A program made the position numbers and the translations under genes. From NCBI GenBank assembly GCA_027295975.1, contig JAPUJX010000165.1, positions 1 through 5,678 on the forward strand: a stretch of 5,678 nt of DNA, written 5' to 3'. A model generated the notes under the pieces. That model saw only the letters and a list, made by a program, of their open reading frames with translations. It ran no database searches and was not told where the DNA came from. This document shows, piece by piece, positions 1 to 4,957 of this stretch (positions are counted from its first letter, which is position 1; every line of letters begins with the position of its first letter). Source of the stretch: Gammaproteobacteria bacterium. Its GTDB lineage: Bacteria; Pseudomonadota; Gammaproteobacteria; Pseudomonadales; Azotimanducaceae.

Positions 1-361
1 AATTCGGGTGATTCAGTAGCAGCGGAATGCTAACCAGCTCCGTAACGATATCGGCAATCGAGCCACGCTTGGGCGAACGCCGTCGAGTTGCTTCCTCGTC
101 CTCACGCACCGGCAGCTTGACGATGTAGCGTATCTGAGCGATCGGATGCACCAGAACAACGCGGTGGTGTTCGACCAGGGTTCCCAGTTTTTTTTTTAGG
201 CTCGCAAAGCCGCCTGTTTGAATTTCATACAGCACCTGGTCCGCTCCGCGTACATCGGCGACGTAGCTCCCGACGGGGACCTCCTCCGTGGCATCACCCC
301 GGCTGTAGAGGGATTTCAACGCCTGGTGCAGAGGACCTTCATTGAGGGTTCCAATACTCAC
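1..361 (-). CDS. Conserved hypothetical protein, possible PD-(D/E)xK-like fold (3' end outside window)
   Basis: An open frame of 120 codons starts at GTG (361-359) and runs off the left edge, so the C-terminus is missing. An in-frame stop (TAA) lies three codons upstream, so this is the longest possible start; no clear Shine-Dalgarno precedes it. The N-terminus MSIGTLNEGPLHQALK and the core YEIQTGGFASLKKKL (residues 45-59) followed by VVLVHPIAQIRYIVKLP (68-84) match a widespread bacterial family of unknown function that I remember as DUF8091. RRRSPKRG (93-100) and LVSIPLLLNHPN (109-120) also fit that family. D36 and E46-I-Q48 resemble the D...(D/E)xK arrangement of restriction-endonuclease-like folds, with Gln in place of Lys; this is inference and no nuclease activity is shown. 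Residues 56-58 are read from a run of ten A. The gene is divergent from the small gene at 439. The coding call is confident, the function is not. Confidence 0.8.
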   Translation of the reverse strand, partial: MSIGTLNEGPLHQALKSLYSRGDATEEVPVGSYVADVRGADQVLYEIQTGGFASLKKKLGTLVEHHRVVLVHPIAQIRYIVKLPVREDEEATRRRSPKRGSIADIVTELVSIPLLLNHPN

Positions 362-379
362 GGAAGCGCATTAATTCAG

Positions 380-392
380 TTGCATCCTGCAA
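380..392. repeat. 5-3-5 inverted repeat in divergent intergenic region
   Basis: TTGCA-TCC-TGCAA is a perfect 5-bp inverted repeat around a 3-bp spacer. It lies between the minus-strand gene starting at 361 and the plus-strand gene starting at 439. Its size suits a dimeric repressor site, but a short repeat like this can arise by chance and no regulator is encoded in the window. Confidence 0.3.
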
Positions 393-413
393 AGTCTAGT
401 GTCCAAATTACCC

Positions 414-452
414 GTCAACTCACGGGGTCGTTGCTGGAATGTCAACTGACGG
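414..452. repeat. Two 12-nt direct repeats overlapping a start codon
   Basis: GTCAACTCACGG (414-425) and GTCAACTGACGG (441-452) differ at one base and start 27 nt apart. The second copy begins on the last base of the ATG at 439-441. On the minus strand the second copy, with the preceding base, reads TTGACA, a perfect -35 hexamer, but no good -10 follows at normal spacing. The pair could be an operator controlling one or both divergent genes; this is inference. Confidence 0.35.
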
Positions 453-711
453 TTGCCTGATCACCTTTGAGGCGTACGACGTCGTCCGTCTGGTGAGATT
501 CGTCAAATCTTTTCAGTACGTGAAAGATCCGGTTAATCGGCGCAGGCCAAGGGTCGGAGACGTGGCCACGATCTTGAAGGTATACCGTTCCGGAACGCTC
601 GGATATCAACTCGAGTGCAAAGACGGTCGCGGGGAAACACAATGGGTGCTGTCGTTTCCCATCGCCGAAATCGATCTTGAACTGGTGTTGTCCGGCAAGG
701 ATGGCGAGTAG
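439..711 (+). CDS. Small DUF4926-like protein
   Basis: This 90-aa protein has the layout of DUF4926-type proteins: an N-terminal strand FEAYDVVRLVR (residues 10-20), then PRVGDVATILKVY (38-50), a GYQLECKDGRGETQ block (55-68) and a final strand AEIDLELV (76-83). Such proteins look like small beta-barrels and I know of no proven biochemical role. ATG 439 is the only usable start, since the frame upstream reads back to a TAG at 397-399 with no start codon between. The ribosome binding site is weak. Its divergent neighbour is the possible nuclease-fold protein at 1-361, and small proteins of this type often sit beside other uncharacterised accessory genes. It could be one half of a two-gene module, but nothing here proves that. 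No signal peptide or membrane segment is seen. Confidence 0.72.
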   Translation: MSTDGCLITFEAYDVVRLVRFVKSFQYVKDPVNRRRPRVGDVATILKVYRSGTLGYQLECKDGRGETQWVLSFPIAEIDLELVLSGKDGE

Positions 712-823
712 CGCCATTTGCCGCAAGGCACCGTGGTGCGCGGTCAATCCCGCTATGCCATACTCGGCGGCTCACTCCGTGTGAACACCACAAATTTTCA
801 AATCTGTTAATTGGGGGACACCA

Positions 824-1120
824 ATGAGCGCAGACGGAACCTGGAACACCACGATGAATACCCCTATGGGAGCGCAGAACGGCACCATGACCTTATCCAC
901 CGATGGCGGAACCTTAACCGGCAAACTGGTCAGTCCTCAGGGAGAAATCGAATTATCCGACGGCACGGTCGACGGCAACGCGCTTACCTGGAAAGCGGAC
1001 ATCACGAGCCCCATGGCAATGACCCTCGAATTCAGCGCCACGGTAGATGGCGACACCATGTCGGGTAACGTAAAACTTGGTGCTTTCGGCGACGCTACCT
1101 TCTCCGGGACCCGCGCCTGA
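824..1120 (+). CDS. Conserved beta-rich hypothetical protein
   Basis: This 98-aa protein starts at ATG 824 behind a strong Shine-Dalgarno (GGGGGA, 813-818, 5 nt spacing). The sequence is almost entirely alternating Thr/Gly-rich strands: GTWNTTMNTPMG (residues 5-16), GTMTLSTDGGTLTGKLV (20-36), GEIELSDGTVDGNALTWK (40-57), MTLEFSATVDGDTMSG (66-81) and LGAFGDATFSGTRA (85-98). The repeated turn [TV]DG[DGN]xx[TS]G suggests a small antiparallel sheet or barrel. I recognise the family as conserved hypothetical proteins with this same Thr/Gly pattern; its role is unknown to me. There is no signal peptide, Cys pair or obvious catalytic residue. It ends 15 nt before the acyl-CoA carboxylase subunit gene and is probably cotranscribed with it, so a role linked to acyl-CoA metabolism is possible but only inferred. 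Confidence 0.85.
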   Translation: MSADGTWNTTMNTPMGAQNGTMTLSTDGGTLTGKLVSPQGEIELSDGTVDGNALTWKADITSPMAMTLEFSATVDGDTMSGNVKLGAFGDATFSGTRA

Positions 1121-1135
1121 CAAAGATCTTCGATC

Positions 1136-2686
1136 GTGAGCTGGGAAGAGGAAATTCGCGAGCTGCGAAAAAGGGAGCTTCTGGCCTTCGAAATGGGTGG
1201 ACGCGCCAAGGTCGCCCGCCAACACGAGTTCAAAAAGCTCACGGTTCGCGAACGAATCGATGGGATCGGCGACCCGGGCTCGTTCCATGAAATCGGTACC
1301 CTGGCAGGGGTGGCAAGCTACGGTGACGATGGCAAGCTGACCGCCTTTACGCCTTCGAACTTCGTTTTCGGGACGGCGGAGATCAACGGCCGGCCAATTA
1401 TCCTCTCCGGCGACGACTTCACGGTGCGCGGCGGTTCCGCGGATGCTTCCATCCCCGGTAAACGGGCACGCGCCGAAGGGCTGGCATTGGATCTCAGACT
1501 CCCGCACATTCGCCTGGTCGACGGTATGGGTGGCGGCGGATCGGTCAAGACAGTCGAGACGGCCGGGCGAACCTATATACCCGAGTTACGAGGCTGGGAG
1601 ACGGTGGTCCGCCACCTCGCCGTCGCCCCATCGGTGTCGCTGGCGTTGGGATCCGTGGCCGGCATAGGCGCGGCCCGCGTTGCAACCAGCCACTACTCGC
1701 TGATCGTCAGAGGAAGCGCACAGATGATGATTGCCGGGCCGGCACTGGTCGACTGGGCAAACCTGGGTAAGGTAAGCAAGGAGGAACTGGGCGATTCGAA
1801 GATCCATACCAGGAACGGTGCCATCGACGACGAGGTGGGCTCCGAAGCGGAGGGTTTCGAGCGTGCCAGGCAATTTCTTTCCTACCTGCCGACCAACGTA
1901 GACGAACTCCCTCCGGTTTGCCAATGTGAAGACGATCCCAATCGCCGCGACGAGGCTCTCATCGACATAGTGCCCAGGAACCCCCGCAAGGTGTACAAGA
2001 TGCACCGGGTCATCGAATCCGTAGTCGACGCCGGATCGTTCTTCGAGATTGGCAAACGCTGGGGCAAATCCATCATAACCGGCCTCGCCCGCCTGAACGG
2101 CGTGCCTGTTGCCCTGTTTGCGGAAAATCCGATGGTGTACGGAGGCGCGTGGACGGCCCACGCCAGTCGTAAACTCATCCGGTTGATCGATCTGGCAGCA
2201 ACTTTTCATCTGCCTCTGTTCCACCTCGAGGACTGTCCGGGGTTTCTCATCGGCAAACGGTCCGAAGAAGAAAGCACCATTCGTTTCGGATCGGCCGCCC
2301 TCGCCGCCCTTGGTCAGGCAACCGTGCCGTTCTGCTGCGTTGTCGTTCGAAAGGCGTTCGGCGTGGCAGGAGCGGCAAATCACAAACCCGGGAGCCACCA
2401 CATTCGTGTTGCCTGGCCTTCCGGAGACTGGGGCTCACTACCCATCGAAGGCGGCATCGAAGTAGCCTACAAGGCAGAACTGGCCGAATCCGAGGATTAC
2501 GACGCCCATCTGGATTTGATCAGGCGACGTCTCAATCGGCTACGCTCACCGTTTCGCTCTGCGGAATATTTCGAAATCGAGGAAATCATCGACCCCCGCG
2601 ATACCCGTACGGTGCTTTGTCGGTGGGTTAAACTCGCTCAGAAATCGCTTCGCACCACACCACCCGAGTTCTGGTACCGGCCTTAG
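1136..2686 (+). CDS. Acyl-CoA carboxylase beta (carboxyltransferase) subunit
   Basis: This 516-aa protein belongs to the biotin-dependent carboxyltransferase family (PccB/MccB/MmdA relatives), which moves a carboxyl group between carboxybiotin and an acyl-CoA in the cytosol. Both crotonase-fold halves are present. The N-half carries LVDGMGGGGSV (127-137) and VAGIGAARVATSHYS (174-188), the first oxyanion-hole region. The C-half carries CPGFLIG (367-373), FGVAGAAN (408-415, second oxyanion-hole region), WPSGDWGSLPIEGG (427-440) and IIDPRDTR (484-491), a hallmark of the family. Length is normal and no motif is broken. The GTG start at 1136 is chosen because SWEEEIRELRKRE matches the usual N-terminus; its ribosome binding site is weak (AAAGA). 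It follows the 98-aa gene by 15 nt, which suggests coupling. No biotin carboxylase or carrier gene is nearby. The substrate (propionyl-, methylcrotonyl- or another acyl-CoA) cannot be decided from the sequence, and a methylmalonyl-CoA decarboxylase alpha role is an alternative. Confidence 0.93.
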   Translation: MSWEEEIRELRKRELLAFEMGGRAKVARQHEFKKLTVRERIDGIGDPGSFHEIGTLAGVASYGDDGKLTAFTPSNFVFGTAEINGRPIILSGDDFTVRGGSADASIPGKRARAEGLALDLRLPHIRLVDGMGGGGSVKTVETAGRTYIPELRGWETVVRHLAVAPSVSLALGSVAGIGAARVATSHYSLIVRGSAQMMIAGPALVDWANLGKVSKEELGDSKIHTRNGAIDDEVGSEAEGFERARQFLSYLPTNVDELPPVCQCEDDPNRRDEALIDIVPRNPRKVYKMHRVIESVVDAGSFFEIGKRWGKSIITGLARLNGVPVALFAENPMVYGGAWTAHASRKLIRLIDLAATFHLPLFHLEDCPGFLIGKRSEEESTIRFGSAALAALGQATVPFCCVVVRKAFGVAGAANHKPGSHHIRVAWPSGDWGSLPIEGGIEVAYKAELAESEDYDAHLDLIRRRLNRLRSPFRSAEYFEIEEIIDPRDTRTVLCRWVKLAQKSLRTTPPEFWYRP

Positions 2687-2692
2687 CCGCTC

Positions 2693-2798
2693 TAGTGTTC
2701 TTGAGCGCGATTCTGGTTTACGGATGAGTCAAGTTTTTGCCCGACACTTAAATTGCGAACCTGCATGCTCGTCGGTCTGAGGCGGAGCCTCGCTAATT
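2693..2798 (+). repeat. Direct repeat, copy 1 (~105 bp)
   Basis: This 106-nt block matches 3160-3263 in the same orientation (offset 467). Five isolated single-base differences are seen plus a small cluster near 2746-2750, two bases near the left end, and two one-base insertions in this copy. It begins 7 nt after the carboxyltransferase stop codon. A short hairpin, GAGGC-GGA-GCCTC (2780-2792), lies near the right end. I cannot assign it to a named repeat family. The minus-strand frame ends in KLDSSVNQNRAQE in both copies, so it may derive from the 3' end of a lost gene. Confidence 0.85.
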
Positions 2799-2951
2799 CC
2801 TGTTGCGAATACACGACGGAGGAATTGCAGGATATTTTGATTGTCGATGGCAACCGCATTGAGGGGGAGATGCTCAACGCTGACTGACTTTCGCTCTCGA
2901 GGTCCGTCAGGTAGCGTCCTGTCGTTAATGCCGAATCATCGGTTAGGGTAA

Positions 2952-3026
2952 TTAGGCTAACAAGAATGTGCTTGGCGCAAACACTGGAATCTGGCGGACG
3001 GTAGCAGTGAGGTCGGCGGTACTCAT
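2952..3026 (-). other. Short open frame from left arm of inverted repeat (gene-start remnant?)
   Basis: The left arm of the inverted repeat contains an ATG (3026-3024) that opens a 24-codon minus-strand frame, MSTADLTATVRQIPVFAP..., ending at TAA 2954-2952. AAGGG lies about 8 nt upstream as a possible ribosome binding site. The right arm has the same leader and reads MSTAGLTA outward on the plus strand. The peptide looks like a natural N-terminus but is too short to assign. It may be a relic of a gene start or a chance frame. Confidence 0.25.
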
Positions 3027-3147
3027 AGTCGTGCCCTTAAGCGAAGCCGACTGGAGCGAATTGACCCACTTGGGGCAAGTTCGCGAAATGAGGGTACCCT
3101 GGAAGGGCTGAGCGCGGCGCGACTATGAGTACCGCCGGCCTCACTGC
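3004..3147. repeat. Inverted-repeat element with 30-bp ends (MITE-like)
   Basis: Positions 3004-3033 and 3118-3147 are inverted repeats matching at 28 of 30 bases, separated by 84 bp. The overall form (about 144 bp, long terminal inverted repeats, no transposase) is that of a miniature inverted-repeat element or a decayed insertion sequence. I see no convincing target-site duplication on the two flanks. The interior contains a hairpin: GCGA (3056-3059) pairs with TCGC (3081-3084) outside ACTTG-GGG-CAAGT (3068-3080), and the palindrome AGGGTACCCT lies at 3091-3100. An alternative is an inverted duplication of one gene's 5' end, because each arm includes the same outward-facing ATG and leader. 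No family is recognised. Confidence 0.7.
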
Positions 3148-3159
3148 GGTGTTCACGAT

Positions 3160-3263
3160 TAGCCTTCTTGAGCGCGATTTTGGTTTACAGATGAGTCAAG
3201 TTTTTGTCCGACAAAGAATTGCGAACCTGCATGTTCATCGGTCTGAGGCGGAGCTCGCTAATT
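3160..3263 (+). repeat. Direct repeat, copy 2 (~105 bp)
   Basis: This is the second copy of the block at 2693-2798. It ends 15 nt before the complement of the coq7 stop codon. Relative to copy 1 it lacks one base near 3216 and one near 3254. The five isolated differences (3180, 3189, 3207, 3234, 3237) are all transitions and all fall in the same codon phase, which would fit a formerly coding sequence on either strand. Its left end starts about 12 nt beyond the inverted-repeat element, so the two may have moved or rearranged together. Confidence 0.85.
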
Positions 3264-3278
3264 TTCGCCTCGAGAAAA

Positions 3279-3905
3279 TCAGACCCGATAGGTGGTTTCC
3301 GTCATGACCCTGGAGATCAAAGCCATTGTTCTCTTTACCGGCTCCGGAAATTCCTTGCCCCCCGCCCGCAACGCATCCGTTCCGTGTCGTGCTTCGTCTT
3401 CGCGCATGCGACGTACGATCTCGCGGCTGCGCTCATCACCTTCCGGCAGTGAGGCGAGATGCCTTTCCAGATGCCGGCATACCTGGTCTTCCGTCGCTTC
3501 CACAAAACCGAGGCTGACCCGATCACCGAGAAGGCCGGTAATCGCCCCCATCGCATATGACGCGGCATAAAATAGCGGGTTCAACACACTTGGCCGGCCG
3601 CCGAGTTCATCCAGGCGTTGCTCACACCAGGCGAGATGATCACTTTCTTCATCGGCCGCTTGCTTCAGGGATTTTTTTATCTCGGTTTTCCGGGCCGTTA
3701 GAACTTGTCCTTCATACAATGCTTGCGCACAGATCTCTCCGGTGTGGTTGACTCGCATCAGACCGGCTGCGTGTTGCGCCTCGTCTTCGTTCAATATCGA
3801 ATCGGCCATGGCCACTGCTGGATATTCCCGAATAGCCGTGTGTTTACCGGTGAGGGTTTTGAGCGCCTGATCCACCCGGGTGATGAACTCGTCCACCAGT
3901 GCCAC
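3279..3905 (-). CDS. coq7: Coq7-type demethoxyubiquinol hydroxylase (2-polyprenyl-3-methyl-6-methoxy-1,4-benzoquinone monooxygenase)
   Basis: This 208-aa protein is a full-length bacterial Coq7, a di-iron membrane-associated monooxygenase that adds the last ring hydroxyl in ubiquinone synthesis; it replaces the flavin enzyme UbiF in many proteobacteria. The carboxylate and histidine ligands are visible in order: E57 in HTGEICAQALYEGQ, the ExxH pair E87/H90 in EESDHLAW, E139 with H145 in EATEDQVCRH, and the ExxH pair E171/H174 in DEARHGTDAL. The stretch LNPLFYAASYAMGAITGLLG (108-127) is the usual hydrophobic, membrane-binding segment. The start is GTG 3905-3903, overlapping the TAG of hinT by one base (TAGTG), with a ribosome site GAGGGA (3919-3914) inside hinT eight nt upstream. 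Translation is therefore probably coupled to hinT. Its stop lies just beyond the second direct repeat. No key residue is missing. Confidence 0.95.
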   Translation of the reverse strand: MALVDEFITRVDQALKTLTGKHTAIREYPAVAMADSILNEDEAQHAAGLMRVNHTGEICAQALYEGQVLTARKTEIKKSLKQAADEESDHLAWCEQRLDELGGRPSVLNPLFYAASYAMGAITGLLGDRVSLGFVEATEDQVCRHLERHLASLPEGDERSREIVRRMREDEARHGTDALRAGGKEFPEPVKRTMALISRVMTETTYRV

Positions 3906-4249
3906 TATCCCAGTCCCTCGAGCTGTCGACCGCCCAACAGGTGAAGGTGAAGGTGAAACACCGTCTGACCACCCTCGGCGTTGCAGTTGATGACGAGTCT
4001 ATAGCCAGGTTCCGCCAGATCGCGTTCGGCGGCGATAGTTCTGGCACGCAGTACCAGCTTGCTCACAACGTTACAGTTTGCTTCGGTTAGCTCGTTCACC
4101 GACGCGATGTGTATTTTTGGGATAATCAGAACGTGGGTCGGCGCCTGGGGGCCGATGTCGTTAAATGCGACGAGGTCGTCATCTTCGTAAACGATATCTG
4201 CCGGAAGTTCCCGTCGGGAAATCCTGCAGAAGATACAATCCGAGCTCAT
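3905..4249 (-). CDS. hinT: HIT-family nucleotide-binding protein, HinT type
   Basis: This 114-aa protein is a typical histidine-triad (Hint branch) purine nucleoside phosphoramidase. The triad is seen in FHLHLHLLGGR (98-108): H99, H101 and H103, with H101 the expected nucleophile. The lead-in NCNAEGGQTVFH (88-99) and the N-terminal CIFCRI (5-10), giving a possible zinc site with C5 and C8, are as in family members, as is PTHVLIIPKIHI (37-48). The length is normal. ATG 4249-4247 is preceded by GGAG (4258-4255) at five nt. A plausible sigma70 promoter lies further upstream at 4307-4280. The gene leads a two-gene unit with coq7, overlapping it by one base. The physiological substrate is generally unknown for bacterial HinT; the link to ubiquinone synthesis is by position only. 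Confidence 0.95.
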   Translation of the reverse strand: MSSDCIFCRISRRELPADIVYEDDDLVAFNDIGPQAPTHVLIIPKIHIASVNELTEANCNVVSKLVLRARTIAAERDLAEPGYRLVINCNAEGGQTVFHLHLHLLGGRQLEGLG

Positions 4250-4279
4250 TCGTGCTCCGGTAAGATTGATGCAGGTGCG

Positions 4280-4307
4280 ACTCTAACCCACCCGGAGGCT
4301 TTCGCAA
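4280..4307 (-). promoter_or_regulatory. Possible sigma70 promoter for hinT-coq7
   Basis: Read on the minus strand, TTGCGA (4307-4302) and TAGAGT (4285-4280) match four of six bases each of the -35 and -10 consensus, with a 16-bp spacer. The predicted start would fall about 25 nt upstream of the hinT ATG, leaving room for its GGAG site. The -35 element overlaps the first ribosome-site copy of the divergent ATPase gene. The match is moderate and untested. Confidence 0.3.
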
Positions 4308-4323
4308 GGAGAAAGCAAGGAGA
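4304..4323 (+). promoter_or_regulatory. Duplicated Shine-Dalgarno sequence
   Basis: GCAAGGAGA occurs twice, at 4304-4312 and 4315-4323, an 11-nt period. The second copy places AGGAG six nt before the ATG at 4329 and is the working site; the first is too far away to serve that start. This confirms ATG 4329 as the intended start of the ATPase-related gene. Confidence 0.6.
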
Positions 4324-4328
4324 ACGCC

Positions 4329-4942
4329 ATGGCGGAAACCAAAGACCTCGGCATGATTCTCGATGCGAAGATACCCATCATCGTGATCGAGTCGCCAGAT
4401 GAACGCAGGGTGATGGCTTTGCTGCTCCGTTTCGCCATTCATCGCGGGTTGTCGTTCTACGAATGGAGCGTTACCAGGGGATTACATCTCGGTGGGTTCG
4501 GTACGGCGCCCGAAAAAGGCGGCGAGCTCACCGAACCACAGGAATTACTGCAGCATATTGCGGCGCGCAGAGGTCCGGCACTCTATGCGCTTTGCGATTT
4601 TCATCCATATATTGTCGATGAACCCAAAAACGTTCGTTATCTGAAAGATATCGCACTCGAATTCGAGAACCTCGAGAACACCGTGGTGTTGATCAGTCAC
4701 GAGTTGCAGGTACCCAGAGATCTCGGTCGATTGACCGCGTCATTCGATCTTCGATTACCACCGGCGCCGAAATCGAAGAGGCCATCGTGTCCTCCCGATA
4801 CCTTGCCTCATCGCGCGGCAACGGCGTGAGCAACGACGACATCCTCGCCGCGGTGAATCGCACCTACCCGATGTCGGTGCTTCGTGCGGAAAGCATTACC
4901 CAGCTCCGAAACTGGGCCAGCGGCAGAACCGTTCCGGCGTAG
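4329..4942 (+). pseudogene. AAA family ATPase (Ycf46-like) with core deleted and frame shifted
   Basis: Residues 1-143 (4329-4757) match the N-terminal domain of Ycf46-like AAA ATPases, which are normally about 500 aa: MAETKDLGMILDAKIP, EWSVTRGLHLGG, YALCDFHPYI and LKDIALEFENLENTVVLISHE. After FDLRLP the sequence jumps, in another frame (+2 from the start frame, from about 4760), to what looks like the C-terminal end of the same family: TGAEIEEAIVSSRYLASS, NDDILAAVNRTYPMSVL and ITQLRNWASGRTVPA, ending at TAG 4940-4942. Everything between is absent: no Walker A, Walker B or sensor motif is present. Reading straight through in the first frame gives a 166-aa product with about 23 foreign residues at the end (stop at 4829). 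Both remaining parts are otherwise clean, so the loss looks recent, or is an assembly or cloning artefact. The family's function is poorly known. The intact start and ribosome site mean a truncated product may still be made. Confidence 0.88.
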
Positions 4943-4957
4943 TTAAACGCAACATAC

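Larger units (their letters stand above)
2687..3278. other. Gene-free repeat-rich region between convergent genes
   Basis: About 590 bp separate the carboxyltransferase stop from the coq7 stop. I find no gene with a homologous product. The stretch holds two direct repeats (2693-2798 and 3160-3263), an inverted-repeat element (3004-3147) between them, and about 200 bp (2799-3003) of unassigned sequence with short open frames only. No T-tailed hairpin marks a standard terminator for either flanking gene. The arrangement suggests an old insertion or rearrangement site that tolerates foreign DNA because both neighbours point into it. Confidence 0.75.

Noticed and set aside
218..460. 80-codon plus-strand frame overlapping the left-edge gene
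   Set aside because: It lies mostly antisense to the recognisable minus-strand protein and overlaps the start of the DUF4926-like gene; its translation resembles no family.
728..739. GCACC-GT-GGTGC inverted repeat as a terminator after the DUF4926-like gene
   Set aside because: The loop would be only two bases (or the stem only four pairs) and no T run follows.
953..1507. 184-codon minus-strand frame
   Set aside because: It is antisense to two well-supported genes and lacks family features.
1586..2401. 271-codon minus-strand frame
   Set aside because: It is fully antisense to the carboxyltransferase, whose motifs are intact, and its translation has no recognisable motif; GC-rich coding DNA often leaves long antisense frames.
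2765..2887. 40-codon plus-strand frame ending in EELQDILIVDGNRIEGEM, continuing from repeat copy 1
   Set aside because: The C-terminal part looks protein-like, but there is no ribosome site at the ATG, the upstream part is repeat sequence, and copy 2 does not keep the frame. It may be a gene remnant.
3125..3307. 60-codon plus-strand frame starting in the right arm of the inverted repeat
   Set aside because: It runs through repeat copy 2 into the 3' end of coq7 and is not supported by any homology; the ATG itself is discussed under the inverted-repeat finding.
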